A stretch of DNA of 64,000 nucleotides, from assembly GCF_021245725.1 (NCBI RefSeq), contig NZ_JAJGSX010000018.1, positions 62,001 through 126,000 of the forward strand, given 5' to 3'. Of this stretch, positions 32,798 to 39,892 are shown piece by piece. The notes under the pieces were generated by a model, which worked only from the letters and a program-made list of their open reading frames with translations, made no database searches and was not told where the DNA came from. How positions within the stretch are numbered: position 1 is the stretch's first letter; each line of letters begins with the position of its first letter. The position numbers were made by a program, and so were the translations under genes. The DNA comes from Pseudonocardia sp. TRM90224 (GTDB taxonomy: Bacteria > Actinomycetota > Actinomycetes > Mycobacteriales > Pseudonocardiaceae).

Positions 32798-34026
32798 GTG
32801 GCCGGCCCTTCGAGCGGGACGTACGCCATCACGTTGCGCTGGAAGTCCTGGATGCCGTGCTCGTAGCGGTGCGCGATCGGGCCGACCGAGAACTTCGGCG
32901 AGCGCAGGCCGCGCTGCACCGACTCCGCGCAGAAGACGTCCTCCTCCGGGACGGTCATCTTCTTGCCCTTGCGCAGCGCCGCCATCAGCGACGCTGAGTC
33001 GCGATCACCGGCGCGCACGCTCGCGGTGACGTCGACCGCGGCGTCCTTGACCCGGGCGGCCGTCCGCCCGACGAGCCCGCGCATCGCCGAGAGCACCATC
33101 TTCGTGCTGGTGCCGGGCGCGACCCTGGCGCGCAGCTCGAACGTCGTGGTCTCCGGGCCGGTCGGCACGATCTCGGCCGACGCCCAGTAGGTGGCCCCGG
33201 TCAGCACGAACAGGTTCGGGAAGATCAGCCCGTACGACGACCCGTACCAGCGGGGATCGTCGAACAGCGGTCGCATGCCGCTCCTGACGTCGTCCGGCGG
33301 CAGCTGCCCCGGCAGCTTCGGCGGCTCGTAGAAGAACCAGTGCCGGGGCGCGCACGCGCGCTGCTCCTGGCGCTTGTGGTCCATGCTCGCGAGGTTCTCC
33401 GCGTGCACGTACCCGAGGTGGTAGTTGTCGAGCGCGCCCTCCATGAACACCTTCCAGTTGCACTTCACGTCGTGCTTCTCGCCGGCGGCCGGCTCGACGA
33501 GCCGGGTGATGTCGCCGTAGGGCGCGAGGTGCGCCGGCAGCTCGCCGAGCCACTCGCTGAACGGCTGCGCGTCGGGGTCGGGGTGGACGAACACCAGCCC
33601 GCGCCACACCGCGAGCGATGCGCGGTGCAGGCCCAGCTTCGAGCGGTCGAGCTGCTTGCCGATCTCGTTGCGCTGGGTGACGGCGAGCAGGCAGCCGTCG
33701 AGCCCGTAGGTCCAGTTGTGGAACGGGCAGACGATCTGCCGCTCGACCCGACCGTCCCCCGGCAGCACGGCTGCGCCCCGGTGGCGGCAGACGTTGTGGA
33801 AGGCGCGCAGCGTGCCGTCGTGGTCGCGCACGACGACCAGCGGATGGCGGCCGACCTGGACCGAGCGGTATGAGCCGGGCCTGCCGAACTCGTCGGTCGG
33901 CCCGAGGTAGCGCCAGGTGCGGCTGAACAGCTCGGTCTGCTCGCGCTCGTACCACTCCTGCTCGAAGTACGTGCTCGGCGGCAGGAGCTGGTTGGCCCCC
34001 ACGCCGCGGACGGCCGCGCCGGTCAT
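32794..34026 (-). CDS. Rieske non-haem iron oxygenase, alpha subunit
   Basis: Oxygenase of 410 residues. The Rieske cluster ligands are Cys80-x-His82 (VCRHRG) and Cys100-x2-His103 (CPFHNWTYG). The mononuclear iron site is in GALDNYHLGYVHAE (His 203 and 208). It resembles the choline/carnitine/phenylpropionate-type alpha subunits rather than naphthalene-type; no beta subunit or dedicated reductase follows, so it must borrow electrons, perhaps from the NuoF-like/ferredoxin pair. First gene of a three-gene run; divergent from an SDR gene, with an AT-rich inverted repeat between them. Confidence 0.9.
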   Translation of the reverse strand: MTGAAVRGVGANQLLPPSTYFEQEWYEREQTELFSRTWRYLGPTDEFGRPGSYRSVQVGRHPLVVVRDHDGTLRAFHNVCRHRGAAVLPGDGRVERQIVCPFHNWTYGLDGCLLAVTQRNEIGKQLDRSKLGLHRASLAVWRGLVFVHPDPDAQPFSEWLGELPAHLAPYGDITRLVEPAAGEKHDVKCNWKVFMEGALDNYHLGYVHAENLASMDHKRQEQRACAPRHWFFYEPPKLPGQLPPDDVRSGMRPLFDDPRWYGSSYGLIFPNLFVLTGATYWASAEIVPTGPETTTFELRARVAPGTSTKMVLSAMRGLVGRTAARVKDAAVDVTASVRAGDRDSASLMAALRKGKKMTVPEEDVFCAESVQRGLRSPKFSVGPIAHRYEHGIQDFQRNVMAYVPLEGPAT

Positions 34027-34062
34027 GTCACACCCTCTTCGTTGGCCAGCTGTTCAAGAACA

Positions 34063-34092
34063 AGAATAAACGTACCTCCATATTTTTATTCT
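34063..34092. promoter_or_regulatory. AT-rich inverted repeat between Rieske and SDR genes
   Basis: AGAATAAA (34063-34070) and TTTATTCT (34085-34092) are perfect inverted arms around a 14-base centre, in an AT-rich island unlike the GC-rich surroundings. Probable operator for the divergent promoters. Confidence 0.5.
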
Positions 34093-34111
34093 GTCGAGGT
34101 AGGTTGCCGAA

Positions 34112-34873
34112 GTGGATCTCTTCACGTTGGACGGCAAGACCGCCGTCGTCACCGGCGGCACCCGCGGGATCGGCCTCATGATCGCGAAGGGGCTGCTGCG
34201 GGCCGGCGCCGATCAGGTCGTCGTGAGCTCGCGCAAGGCCGACGCCGGCGAGGCCGCAGTGCGGGAGCTGGCGCCGTACGGCAAGGCCGTCTCGATCCCG
34301 GCCGACCTGTCGCGGGAGGACGAATGCGTGCGGCTGGCGGCCGAGGTCGCGGCACTGACCGACCGCGTGCACGTGCTCGTCAACAACGCGGGGGCGGCGT
34401 GGGGCGCGCCGCTGGAGCAGTTCCCGGCGCTGGGCTGGGACAAGGTGCTCGACCTGAACCTCAAGTCGCCGTTCTACCTGACCCGCGCGCTGCTGCCGGT
34501 GCTGGAGGCGGCGGCGAGCGCCGACGACCCGGCCCGGGTGATCAACATCGGCAGCATCGACGGGCTGCGCACCCCGTCGCTCCCGACGTACTCATACTCG
34601 GCGAGCAAGGCAGGGGTCCACCAGCTCACGCGGGTGCTCGCCCGCGAGCTCGGACCGCGCAACATCACCGTCAACGCGATCGCGCCGGGCCCGTTCGACA
34701 CGAAGATGGTGTCGTCGCTCGACAAGGACCAGGCCGCGTCGCTCTCACCGCTGGGCCGGATCGGCCGCGACGACGACATGGCGGGCATCGCGGTCTTCCT
34801 GTCGAGCCGCGCCGGCGCCTACGTCACGGGCGCCGTCATCCCGGTCGACGGCGGCCTCACCACAACCACCTGA
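34112..34873 (+). CDS. Short-chain dehydrogenase/reductase
   Basis: SDR of 253 residues: cofactor motif TGGTRGIG (15-22), NNAG (about 90), catalytic Ser in NIGSIDG, Tyr/Lys in YSYSASKAG, and C-terminal TGAVIPVDGG. The Arg in VVVSSRKAD after strand beta2 suggests NADP(H). It resembles RhlG/FabG-like reductases. Starts GTG. Divergent from the Rieske gene and possibly part of the same pathway. Ends three bases before a class A palindrome. Confidence 0.85.
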   Translation: MDLFTLDGKTAVVTGGTRGIGLMIAKGLLRAGADQVVVSSRKADAGEAAVRELAPYGKAVSIPADLSREDECVRLAAEVAALTDRVHVLVNNAGAAWGAPLEQFPALGWDKVLDLNLKSPFYLTRALLPVLEAAASADDPARVINIGSIDGLRTPSLPTYSYSASKAGVHQLTRVLARELGPRNITVNAIAPGPFDTKMVSSLDKDQAASLSPLGRIGRDDDMAGIAVFLSSRAGAYVTGAVIPVDGGLTTTT

Positions 34874-34875
34874 CG

Positions 34876-34945
34876 AACTTCCCCACCGTTTTGCCAACCT
34901 GCACACCCAAAACGGCGTGCAAGTAGGCAAAACGGTGGGGAACTT
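34876..34945. repeat. CCGTTTTG palindrome, class A, copy 5
   Basis: Between the convergent SDR and DivIVA-like genes, three bases after the SDR stop and five before the other stop. Inner arms are TGCCAACCTGCA and TGCAAGTAGGCA, the opposite orientation to copy 1. Confidence 0.85.
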
Positions 34946-34950
34946 CTACG

Positions 34951-36066
34951 TCACGTCGTGGGGGCGCTGCCGTTGCCGTTCCACTGCTGCTCCGCGGGCG
35001 GCGGTGCGGCGTGGCTCGGCGGCATGGCGGTCGGGCCGGGGTAGGCGGGCACCGCGTGCAGCGCCGGCGTCTGGGCGGGCGTCTGCGCCGGCAGGCTCAT
35101 CGCGGGCTCCGGCTGCTGCGGCTGGACGTGCTGGGGCTGCTGCTGCTGCGGCGGCGGGTACGACTCCGCCTCGTGCGCGTTCGACGGCGCCGGGACGACG
35201 ATGTCGCTCGCGCCCGGCGCGGCGATCTCGTCGGGACCGGAGTCGCCGGGGATCGCGCCGTTGAGCAGCTTGCGGGTGGCGTCGAGCTGCTGGGTGAGGC
35301 GCGTGCGCAGCGTGTGCAGCACACCGACCTCACGACGGGCCTCGTCGACGCGGTGGTTCACCGCCTGGCCGGCCTCGGACAGCATGGACTTCGCCCGCTC
35401 GTCGGCCTCGTCGAGCACGGCCTGCGCAGTGCGCTTCGCCTCCGAGTGCATGGCGGCGAACTGCGCCATCGCCTCGCGGCAACGCAGCGCGAGCGTCCGG
35501 CGGAACTCCTCCTCCGCCTGGCCGCGCGCGACGATCGCCTCCTCGTCGAGCCGCGCCCGCTCCTCCGCGGCCGCGATGCGCATGCGCTCGATCTCGCGCA
35601 TCGCGTCGGGTTCGGCCCAGTTGTAGCCGGCGGACTGCGAGTCGAGAGCCGTCTGCAGCGGTCGGGCGAGGTCCTCGTCCCCGACGGCCGCGATGATCTC
35701 CGCGGCGTGCGCGGCCGCCTGCGCGGACACCTCGGCGCGCTTCTCGCCGAACTCGTCCTGCGAGAGCCGCAGCAGCACCTGCAGCCGCTCGCTCATCCGC
35801 TCGACGGTGTCGGCAGGGCCGCCCATGATCCGCAGGTCGGCCTTCAGCCGCTCGACCTCCGCCCGCGACGCCTCGAGCTCCTTCATCGTCGCGTCGAGCT
35901 GCATGGTCAGCTGGTTGGCCTGGGCCACCGCGGCGGCGCCGTCAGTCGCAAGGATCTTCATCTCGGCATCGAGCCGACTGAGGTGTTGAGTCACCTCTTC
36001 GTGGTCGTAGCCCTTGCGCACGACGGAGAACATCGCAGTCGCGGGCCCCCGCTCGCCTGTCGTCAT
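34951..36066 (-). CDS. DivIVA-like coiled-coil protein with Pro/Gln-rich tail
   Basis: Cytosolic protein of 371 residues. The N-terminus FSVVRKGYDHEEVTQHLSRLDAEM is the DivIVA/Wag31 membrane-curvature domain. Residues about 25-260 are nearly continuous coiled coil (MKELEASRAEVERLKADL, RRTLALRCREAMAQF, REVGVLHTLRTRLTQQLDATRKLL). The last 100 residues are low complexity: PPPQQQQPQHVQPQQPEP, then Pro/Ala. In actinomycetes such proteins organise polar growth or lipid domains. It is monocistronic. It may be a paralogue of the essential Wag31, which usually lies in the division cluster. Confidence 0.8.
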   Translation of the reverse strand: MTTGERGPATAMFSVVRKGYDHEEVTQHLSRLDAEMKILATDGAAAVAQANQLTMQLDATMKELEASRAEVERLKADLRIMGGPADTVERMSERLQVLLRLSQDEFGEKRAEVSAQAAAHAAEIIAAVGDEDLARPLQTALDSQSAGYNWAEPDAMREIERMRIAAAEERARLDEEAIVARGQAEEEFRRTLALRCREAMAQFAAMHSEAKRTAQAVLDEADERAKSMLSEAGQAVNHRVDEARREVGVLHTLRTRLTQQLDATRKLLNGAIPGDSGPDEIAAPGASDIVVPAPSNAHEAESYPPPQQQQPQHVQPQQPEPAMSLPAQTPAQTPALHAVPAYPGPTAMPPSHAAPPPAEQQWNGNGSAPTT

Positions 36067-36178
36067 GTGAGAACGGTAGGAGCACCTCTGCCTTTTTGTG
36101 CACGTCACAGGGCACGTTTCACCCCGTCGTGATCAAGATCGGGGCCCGGTCCCCCCGATGGGGTCACGTGACCACCGC

Positions 36179-36198
36179 TTGACACGACCAAATCGGTC
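36179..36198 (+). promoter_or_regulatory. Putative -35 box and operator before the acyl-CoA dehydrogenase
   Basis: TTGACA at 36180-36185 overlaps the palindrome CGACC-AAATC-GGTCG (36185-36199). A TATAGAT at 36222 is too distant to be its -10 at normal spacing, so the real promoter is unclear. Confidence 0.35.
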
Positions 36199-36240
36199 GC
36201 CGAGTGTGACCTCGCGTCCCCTATAGATCCGGAGGTCGTC

Positions 36241-37389
36241 ATCGACAACGAGCTGCGCCGCGATCTGCGCGGGCTCATCGACCGGATCTGCTCGGACTTC
36301 CCCGACGCCTACTGGCGCGGTCTGGACGAGACGCGCAGCTACCCCGACGAGTTCGTCGCCGCGCTGACCGGCACCGGCTGCCTCGGCGCGCTCGTCCCCG
36401 AGGAGTACGGCGGGCTCGGGCTCGGCCTCGGCGACGCCACCGTGCTCCTGGAGGGCATCAACGCCAACGGCGGCAACGCCGGCGCCGTGCACGCGCAGAT
36501 GTACACCATGGGCTCGGTGCTGCGGCACGGCAGCGAGGAGCAGAAGCGGCGGTACCTGCCAGGCATCGCGTCCGGCGAGATCCGGCTGCAGGCGTTCGGC
36601 GTCACGGAACCGACGGCCGGCACGGACACCACCAGCATCAGCACGACGGCCACGCGCACCGACGACGGGTACGTCCTCAACGGGCAGAAGGTGTTCATCT
36701 CCCGCGTGCAGCACTCCGACCTCATGCTGCTGCTCGCCCGCACCACCCCGCGCGACGAGGTCGAGCGCAAGTCCGACGGGATGTCGATGTTCATCGTCGA
36801 CCTGCGCGAGACGAAGGGCATCGACGTGCGGCCGCTGCGCACGATGATGAACCACGAGACGAACGAGGTGTTCTTCACCGACGCCCACATCCCCGCCGAC
36901 GCGCTGCTCGGCGAGGAGGGCAGGGGCTTCCGCTACGTGCTGGACGGGATGAACGCCGAGCGGATCCTCATCGCGGCCGAGTGCATCGGCGACGGGCGGT
37001 GGTTCGTCGAGCGGGCGAGCCGGTACGCGGGCGAGCGCAAGGTCTTCGGGCGGCCGATCGGCCAGAACCAGGGTGTGCAGTTCCCGATCGCCCGCGCGCA
37101 CGTGCACGTCGAGGCCGCCGACCTGATGCGCTGGAAGGCGGCCGACCTCTTCGACGCCGGGGAGCCGTGCGGCGCCGAGGCGAACATGGCCAAGATGCTC
37201 GCCGCCGATGCCTCGTGGGAGGCGGCGGAGGCGGCGCTGCAGACGCACGGCGGCTACGGCTTCGCCGCCGAGTACGACATCGAGCGCAAGTTCCGCGAGA
37301 CCCGGCTCTACCAGGTGGCGCCGATCTCGACGAACCTCGTCCTGTCGTTCGTCGGGGAGCACGTGCTGGGCATGCCGCGCTCGTTCTGA
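36241..37389 (+). CDS. Acyl-CoA dehydrogenase, no canonical start codon
   Basis: FAD enzyme of 382 residues oxidising acyl-CoA to enoyl-CoA. Family motifs: LGALVPEEYGGLGLGLGDA, QAFGVTEPTAGTDTTSIS, FISRVQHSDLMLLLART, GERKVFGRPIGQNQGVQFPIA, and QTHGGYGFAAEYDIERKFRE. The segment that usually holds the catalytic Glu reads RLYQVAPIST instead of YEGTS, so the base must lie elsewhere, as in some subfamilies. Reading in frame from an upstream stop (36169) there is no ATG, GTG or TTG until 36442, which would remove 67 residues of the clearly conserved N-terminal domain. The position given assumes ATC at 36241, five bases after GGAGG. CTG at 36253 is the alternative. Confidence 0.75.
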   Translation: MDNELRRDLRGLIDRICSDFPDAYWRGLDETRSYPDEFVAALTGTGCLGALVPEEYGGLGLGLGDATVLLEGINANGGNAGAVHAQMYTMGSVLRHGSEEQKRRYLPGIASGEIRLQAFGVTEPTAGTDTTSISTTATRTDDGYVLNGQKVFISRVQHSDLMLLLARTTPRDEVERKSDGMSMFIVDLRETKGIDVRPLRTMMNHETNEVFFTDAHIPADALLGEEGRGFRYVLDGMNAERILIAAECIGDGRWFVERASRYAGERKVFGRPIGQNQGVQFPIARAHVHVEAADLMRWKAADLFDAGEPCGAEANMAKMLAADASWEAAEAALQTHGGYGFAAEYDIERKFRETRLYQVAPISTNLVLSFVGEHVLGMPRSF

Positions 37390-37393
37390 CGCG

Positions 37394-37462
37394 AACTTCC
37401 CCACCGTTTTGTGCATCCGCGCGCCGATTCGGCGCGCAAGTGCACAAAACGGTGGGGAACTT
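37394..37462. repeat. CCGTTTTG palindrome, class C, copy 6
   Basis: Outer stem as in the others; inner arms are GTGCATCCGCGCGC and GCGCGCAAGTGCAC, a third class. It begins four bases after the acyl-CoA dehydrogenase stop, between two plus-strand genes. Confidence 0.85.
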
Positions 37463-37492
37463 TGGGTGCGCCTTCGCCTGGCCTTGATCGTC

Positions 37493-37530
37493 GTTCACGT
37501 GTTAGACCCCTCTGGTCCATCTTCAGTTCA
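37493..37530 (+). promoter_or_regulatory. Possible PHO-box-like direct repeats
   Basis: GTTCACG at 37493 and GTTCATG at 37526, 33 bases apart (about three helical turns), upstream of a PhoX-like gene. Actinomycete PhoP sites use GTTCACC repeats. Weak evidence. Confidence 0.25.
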
Positions 37531-37543
37531 TGTTGGGGGTCTG

Positions 37544-38917
37544 ATGACTGGTGGGATGAACCGGCGATCGCTGCTCGCCCGCGCGGGTGCGGTCGGTGCG
37601 GGTGCGGCAGTGCTGGGCAGCGTCGACGCGCTGTTCGCCGGCAACGCAGCGGCGGCTGCGATCGCCGAGCCGGGCGGGTGGGGCCCACTGGTCCCCGACC
37701 CGGCCGGGCTGCTCGACCTGCCGGCCGGCTTCAGCTACACCGTGATCAGCCGCGAGGGCGACGACCTGCGATCGGGCCAGGGCAAGGTGCCGAGCAGGCA
37801 CGACGGGATGGCGGCGTTCCCCGGTCACCGGCGCGGCGTGACGCTCGTGCGCAACCACGAGTGCCGTCCCGACGCACCGATCGGCGTCCCGCCGCTCCCG
37901 GACTTCACCTACGACCCGGCCGCGAAGGGCGGCTGCACGGCGCTCGAGCTGGACCACTCGCGGGCGCTGGTCTCCGAGCAGGTCGTGATCGCCGGGACGG
38001 CCGTGAACTGCGCCGGCGGCCCCACACCCTGGCGCACGTGGCTGACCTGCGAGGAGTCGGAGGACAAGGCCGGGAAGAACGGCTACACCCGCGACCACGG
38101 GTTCGTGTTCGAGGTCGACCCCCACAACATGACGCGCAACCGCAACCCGCAGCCGTTGAAGGCGATGGGACGGTTCCAGCACGAGGCCGTCGCGATCGAC
38201 CCGGGCACGGGCATCGTCTACGAGACCGAGGACGCGTTCGAGAAGCCGTTCGGGCTCTACTACCGCTTCCTGCCGACGAAGCCGCGCGGCAAGTGGCGCA
38301 GCCTGCTCGCCGGCGGGGAGCTGCAGGCGATGCGCGTGCCCGGCGTGCCCGACCTCTCGGTCGTCCAGGAGCCCGGGACGCACTTCGAGGGGATCGAGTG
38401 GGTGCCGGTGCCCGACCCGCTCGCGCAGGAGACCCCGATCCGCCTGCAGGACTTCGGCCCCGGCGGCATCACCCACGCCCAGAAGCTCGAAGGCAACTAC
38501 TGGGGCAACAACGGGGTGTACTTCGTGTCGAGCTTCGCGCGGGCCGCCGAGGGCTCGGCCGCCGAGCACAACGGGCAGGTCTGGCACTACAACCCGAAGC
38601 TCAACACGCTGACGCTGGAGATCGTCTTCGGACCGAAGATCGACCCGGAGCTGCCCGGCGAGTCACCCGACAACATCGCGCTCTCCCCGCACGGCGGCCT
38701 CTTCGTCTGCGAGGACGGGTCCGGCGGCCAGCACGTCTACGGCGTCGACCGGAAGGGGCAGGTGCACCCGCTCGCCCGCAACCGTCAGAACACCGGCTCG
38801 GCGGAGGAGCCGGAGTTCGGCGAGTTCGCCGGCGTGACCTTCAGCCCCGACGCCCGCACGCTCTTCGTGAACGTCTACAACCCCGGGACCACGTTCGCCA
38901 TCACCGGGCCCTGGTGA
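37544..38917 (+). CDS. PhoX-like secreted phosphatase (DUF839), TAT-exported
   Basis: Protein of 457 residues with a TAT signal (MNRRSLLARAGAVGAGAAVLG, then AGNAAAAA). The mature part is a DUF839/PhoX beta-propeller: GFSYTVISREGD, LVRNHECRPDAP, WLTCEESEDK, FQHEAVAIDPGTGIVYETEDAF, HFEGIEW, SPDNIALSPHGGLFVCEDG, EFAGVTFSPDARTLFVNVYNPG. The acidic residues in CEESED, YETED and CEDG are likely Ca/Fe ligands. Family members are alkaline phosphatases, but actinomycete paralogues are often of unproven function. ATG 37544, behind GGGGGT. A GGGCAGGAAAG palindrome follows. Confidence 0.85.
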   Translation: MTGGMNRRSLLARAGAVGAGAAVLGSVDALFAGNAAAAAIAEPGGWGPLVPDPAGLLDLPAGFSYTVISREGDDLRSGQGKVPSRHDGMAAFPGHRRGVTLVRNHECRPDAPIGVPPLPDFTYDPAAKGGCTALELDHSRALVSEQVVIAGTAVNCAGGPTPWRTWLTCEESEDKAGKNGYTRDHGFVFEVDPHNMTRNRNPQPLKAMGRFQHEAVAIDPGTGIVYETEDAFEKPFGLYYRFLPTKPRGKWRSLLAGGELQAMRVPGVPDLSVVQEPGTHFEGIEWVPVPDPLAQETPIRLQDFGPGGITHAQKLEGNYWGNNGVYFVSSFARAAEGSAAEHNGQVWHYNPKLNTLTLEIVFGPKIDPELPGESPDNIALSPHGGLFVCEDGSGGQHVYGVDRKGQVHPLARNRQNTGSAEEPEFGEFAGVTFSPDARTLFVNVYNPGTTFAITGPW

Positions 38918-38949
38918 GTGCCCGCCGCACGCCCGCCTTCCGCACGACA

Positions 38950-39004
38950 GGGCAGGAAAGCCACTTTCCTGCCCTGTGAGGGCCGGAAAGTGGCTTTCCT
39001 GCCC
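38950..39004. repeat. GGGCAGGAAAG palindrome, copy 2
   Basis: GGGCAGGAAAG-CCA-CTTTCCTGCCC, TGTGA, GGGCCGGAAAG-TGG-CTTTCCTGCCC. Between the convergent PhoX-like and SDR genes. Flanks also match copy 1 (CCTTCCGCACG before, TCCCCC after). Confidence 0.85.
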
Positions 39005-39045
39005 TCCCCCGCCACCAACCTCTCGGCGGCGATCCCCCGAGGGCG

Positions 39046-39867
39046 TTACTTCTGCAGCACACCCGCGTCGACGGGGAGCGCTATGCCCGTCACGTAGCGG
39101 GCGTCCGCCGAGACGAGCCAGGCGACGGCGGCGGCGACGTCCTCCGGCTCCACCATGGCGACGGGGAGCAGGTTGCCCAGATCGAAGTCCGCGTCGCTCT
39201 GCGCCATCACCGCAGCGAACGCATCGTTCACGACCATGGGCGTGTTCACGCCCGTGGGGTGGACGGTGTTCACCCTGATCGAGTGCGGCGCCAGCTCGAC
39301 CGCGAGCGAGCGGGCGAGGCCGACGACCCCGTGCTTCGCGGCGCTGTAGTGCGCGACCCCGCGCATGCCCTTGAGCCCCGCGATCGAGCTGGTGATCACG
39401 ATCGAGCCGCCGTTGCCGGCCTCGATCATCGCCGGGATGGCCGCACTGACCGTGCGCCACACGCCGGTCAGGTTGACGTCGACCATCTCCTGCCACGTCT
39501 CGTCGGGCATCGACCACGTGTTCGCGGCGTACGACACGATCCCGGCGTTGGCGCAGACGATGTCGATCCGGCCGAACTCGGCGACCGCCTCCGCTACCAG
39601 CGCGCGCAGCGCGTCACCTTCCCGTGCGTCGGCCTCGCGGGCCAGGATCTGCCCGCCGACCTCCTCGACGAGCCGCGTCGTCTCCTTCAGGTCCTCCGGC
39701 GTCGCCATCGGGTACGGCACGGACGCGAGCTGCTGGCAGACGTCGAACGCGACGACGGCTGCGCCCTCCTGCGCCAGCCGCACCGCGATCGAGCGTCCCT
39801 GCCCCCGCGCCGCGCCGGAGACCAGCGCCACCTTGCCATCGAGCCTGCCGTCGAGCTTTCCTGCCAA
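39046..39867 (-). CDS. Mycofactocin-type SDR family oxidoreductase
   Basis: SDR of 273 residues with the hallmarks of the mycofactocin-coupled group: GRLDGKVALVSGAARGQGRSIAVRLAQEGA (TGxxxGxG variant), YPMATPEDLKETTRLVEEVGG in an insert typical of this group, NAG at about 108, catalytic SIAG Ser, YSAAKHG Tyr/Lys, and C-terminal TGIALPVDAGV. Such enzymes hold NAD tightly and use mycofactocin as electron acceptor to oxidise alcohols or carveol-like substrates. Starts TTG at 39867, behind GGGGAA. Followed upstream by an amidase gene 25 bases away on the same strand. No mycofactocin synthesis genes in the window. Confidence 0.8.
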   Translation of the reverse strand: MAGKLDGRLDGKVALVSGAARGQGRSIAVRLAQEGAAVVAFDVCQQLASVPYPMATPEDLKETTRLVEEVGGQILAREADAREGDALRALVAEAVAEFGRIDIVCANAGIVSYAANTWSMPDETWQEMVDVNLTGVWRTVSAAIPAMIEAGNGGSIVITSSIAGLKGMRGVAHYSAAKHGVVGLARSLAVELAPHSIRVNTVHPTGVNTPMVVNDAFAAVMAQSDADFDLGNLLPVAMVEPEDVAAAVAWLVSADARYVTGIALPVDAGVLQK

Positions 39868-39892
39868 CGTTCCCCTCCACCGATGACGGCGC

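Noticed and set aside
36180..36228. TTGACA and TATAGAT as a sigma-70 promoter
   Set aside because: Their spacing is about 36 bases, far from 17, so they cannot act as one promoter.
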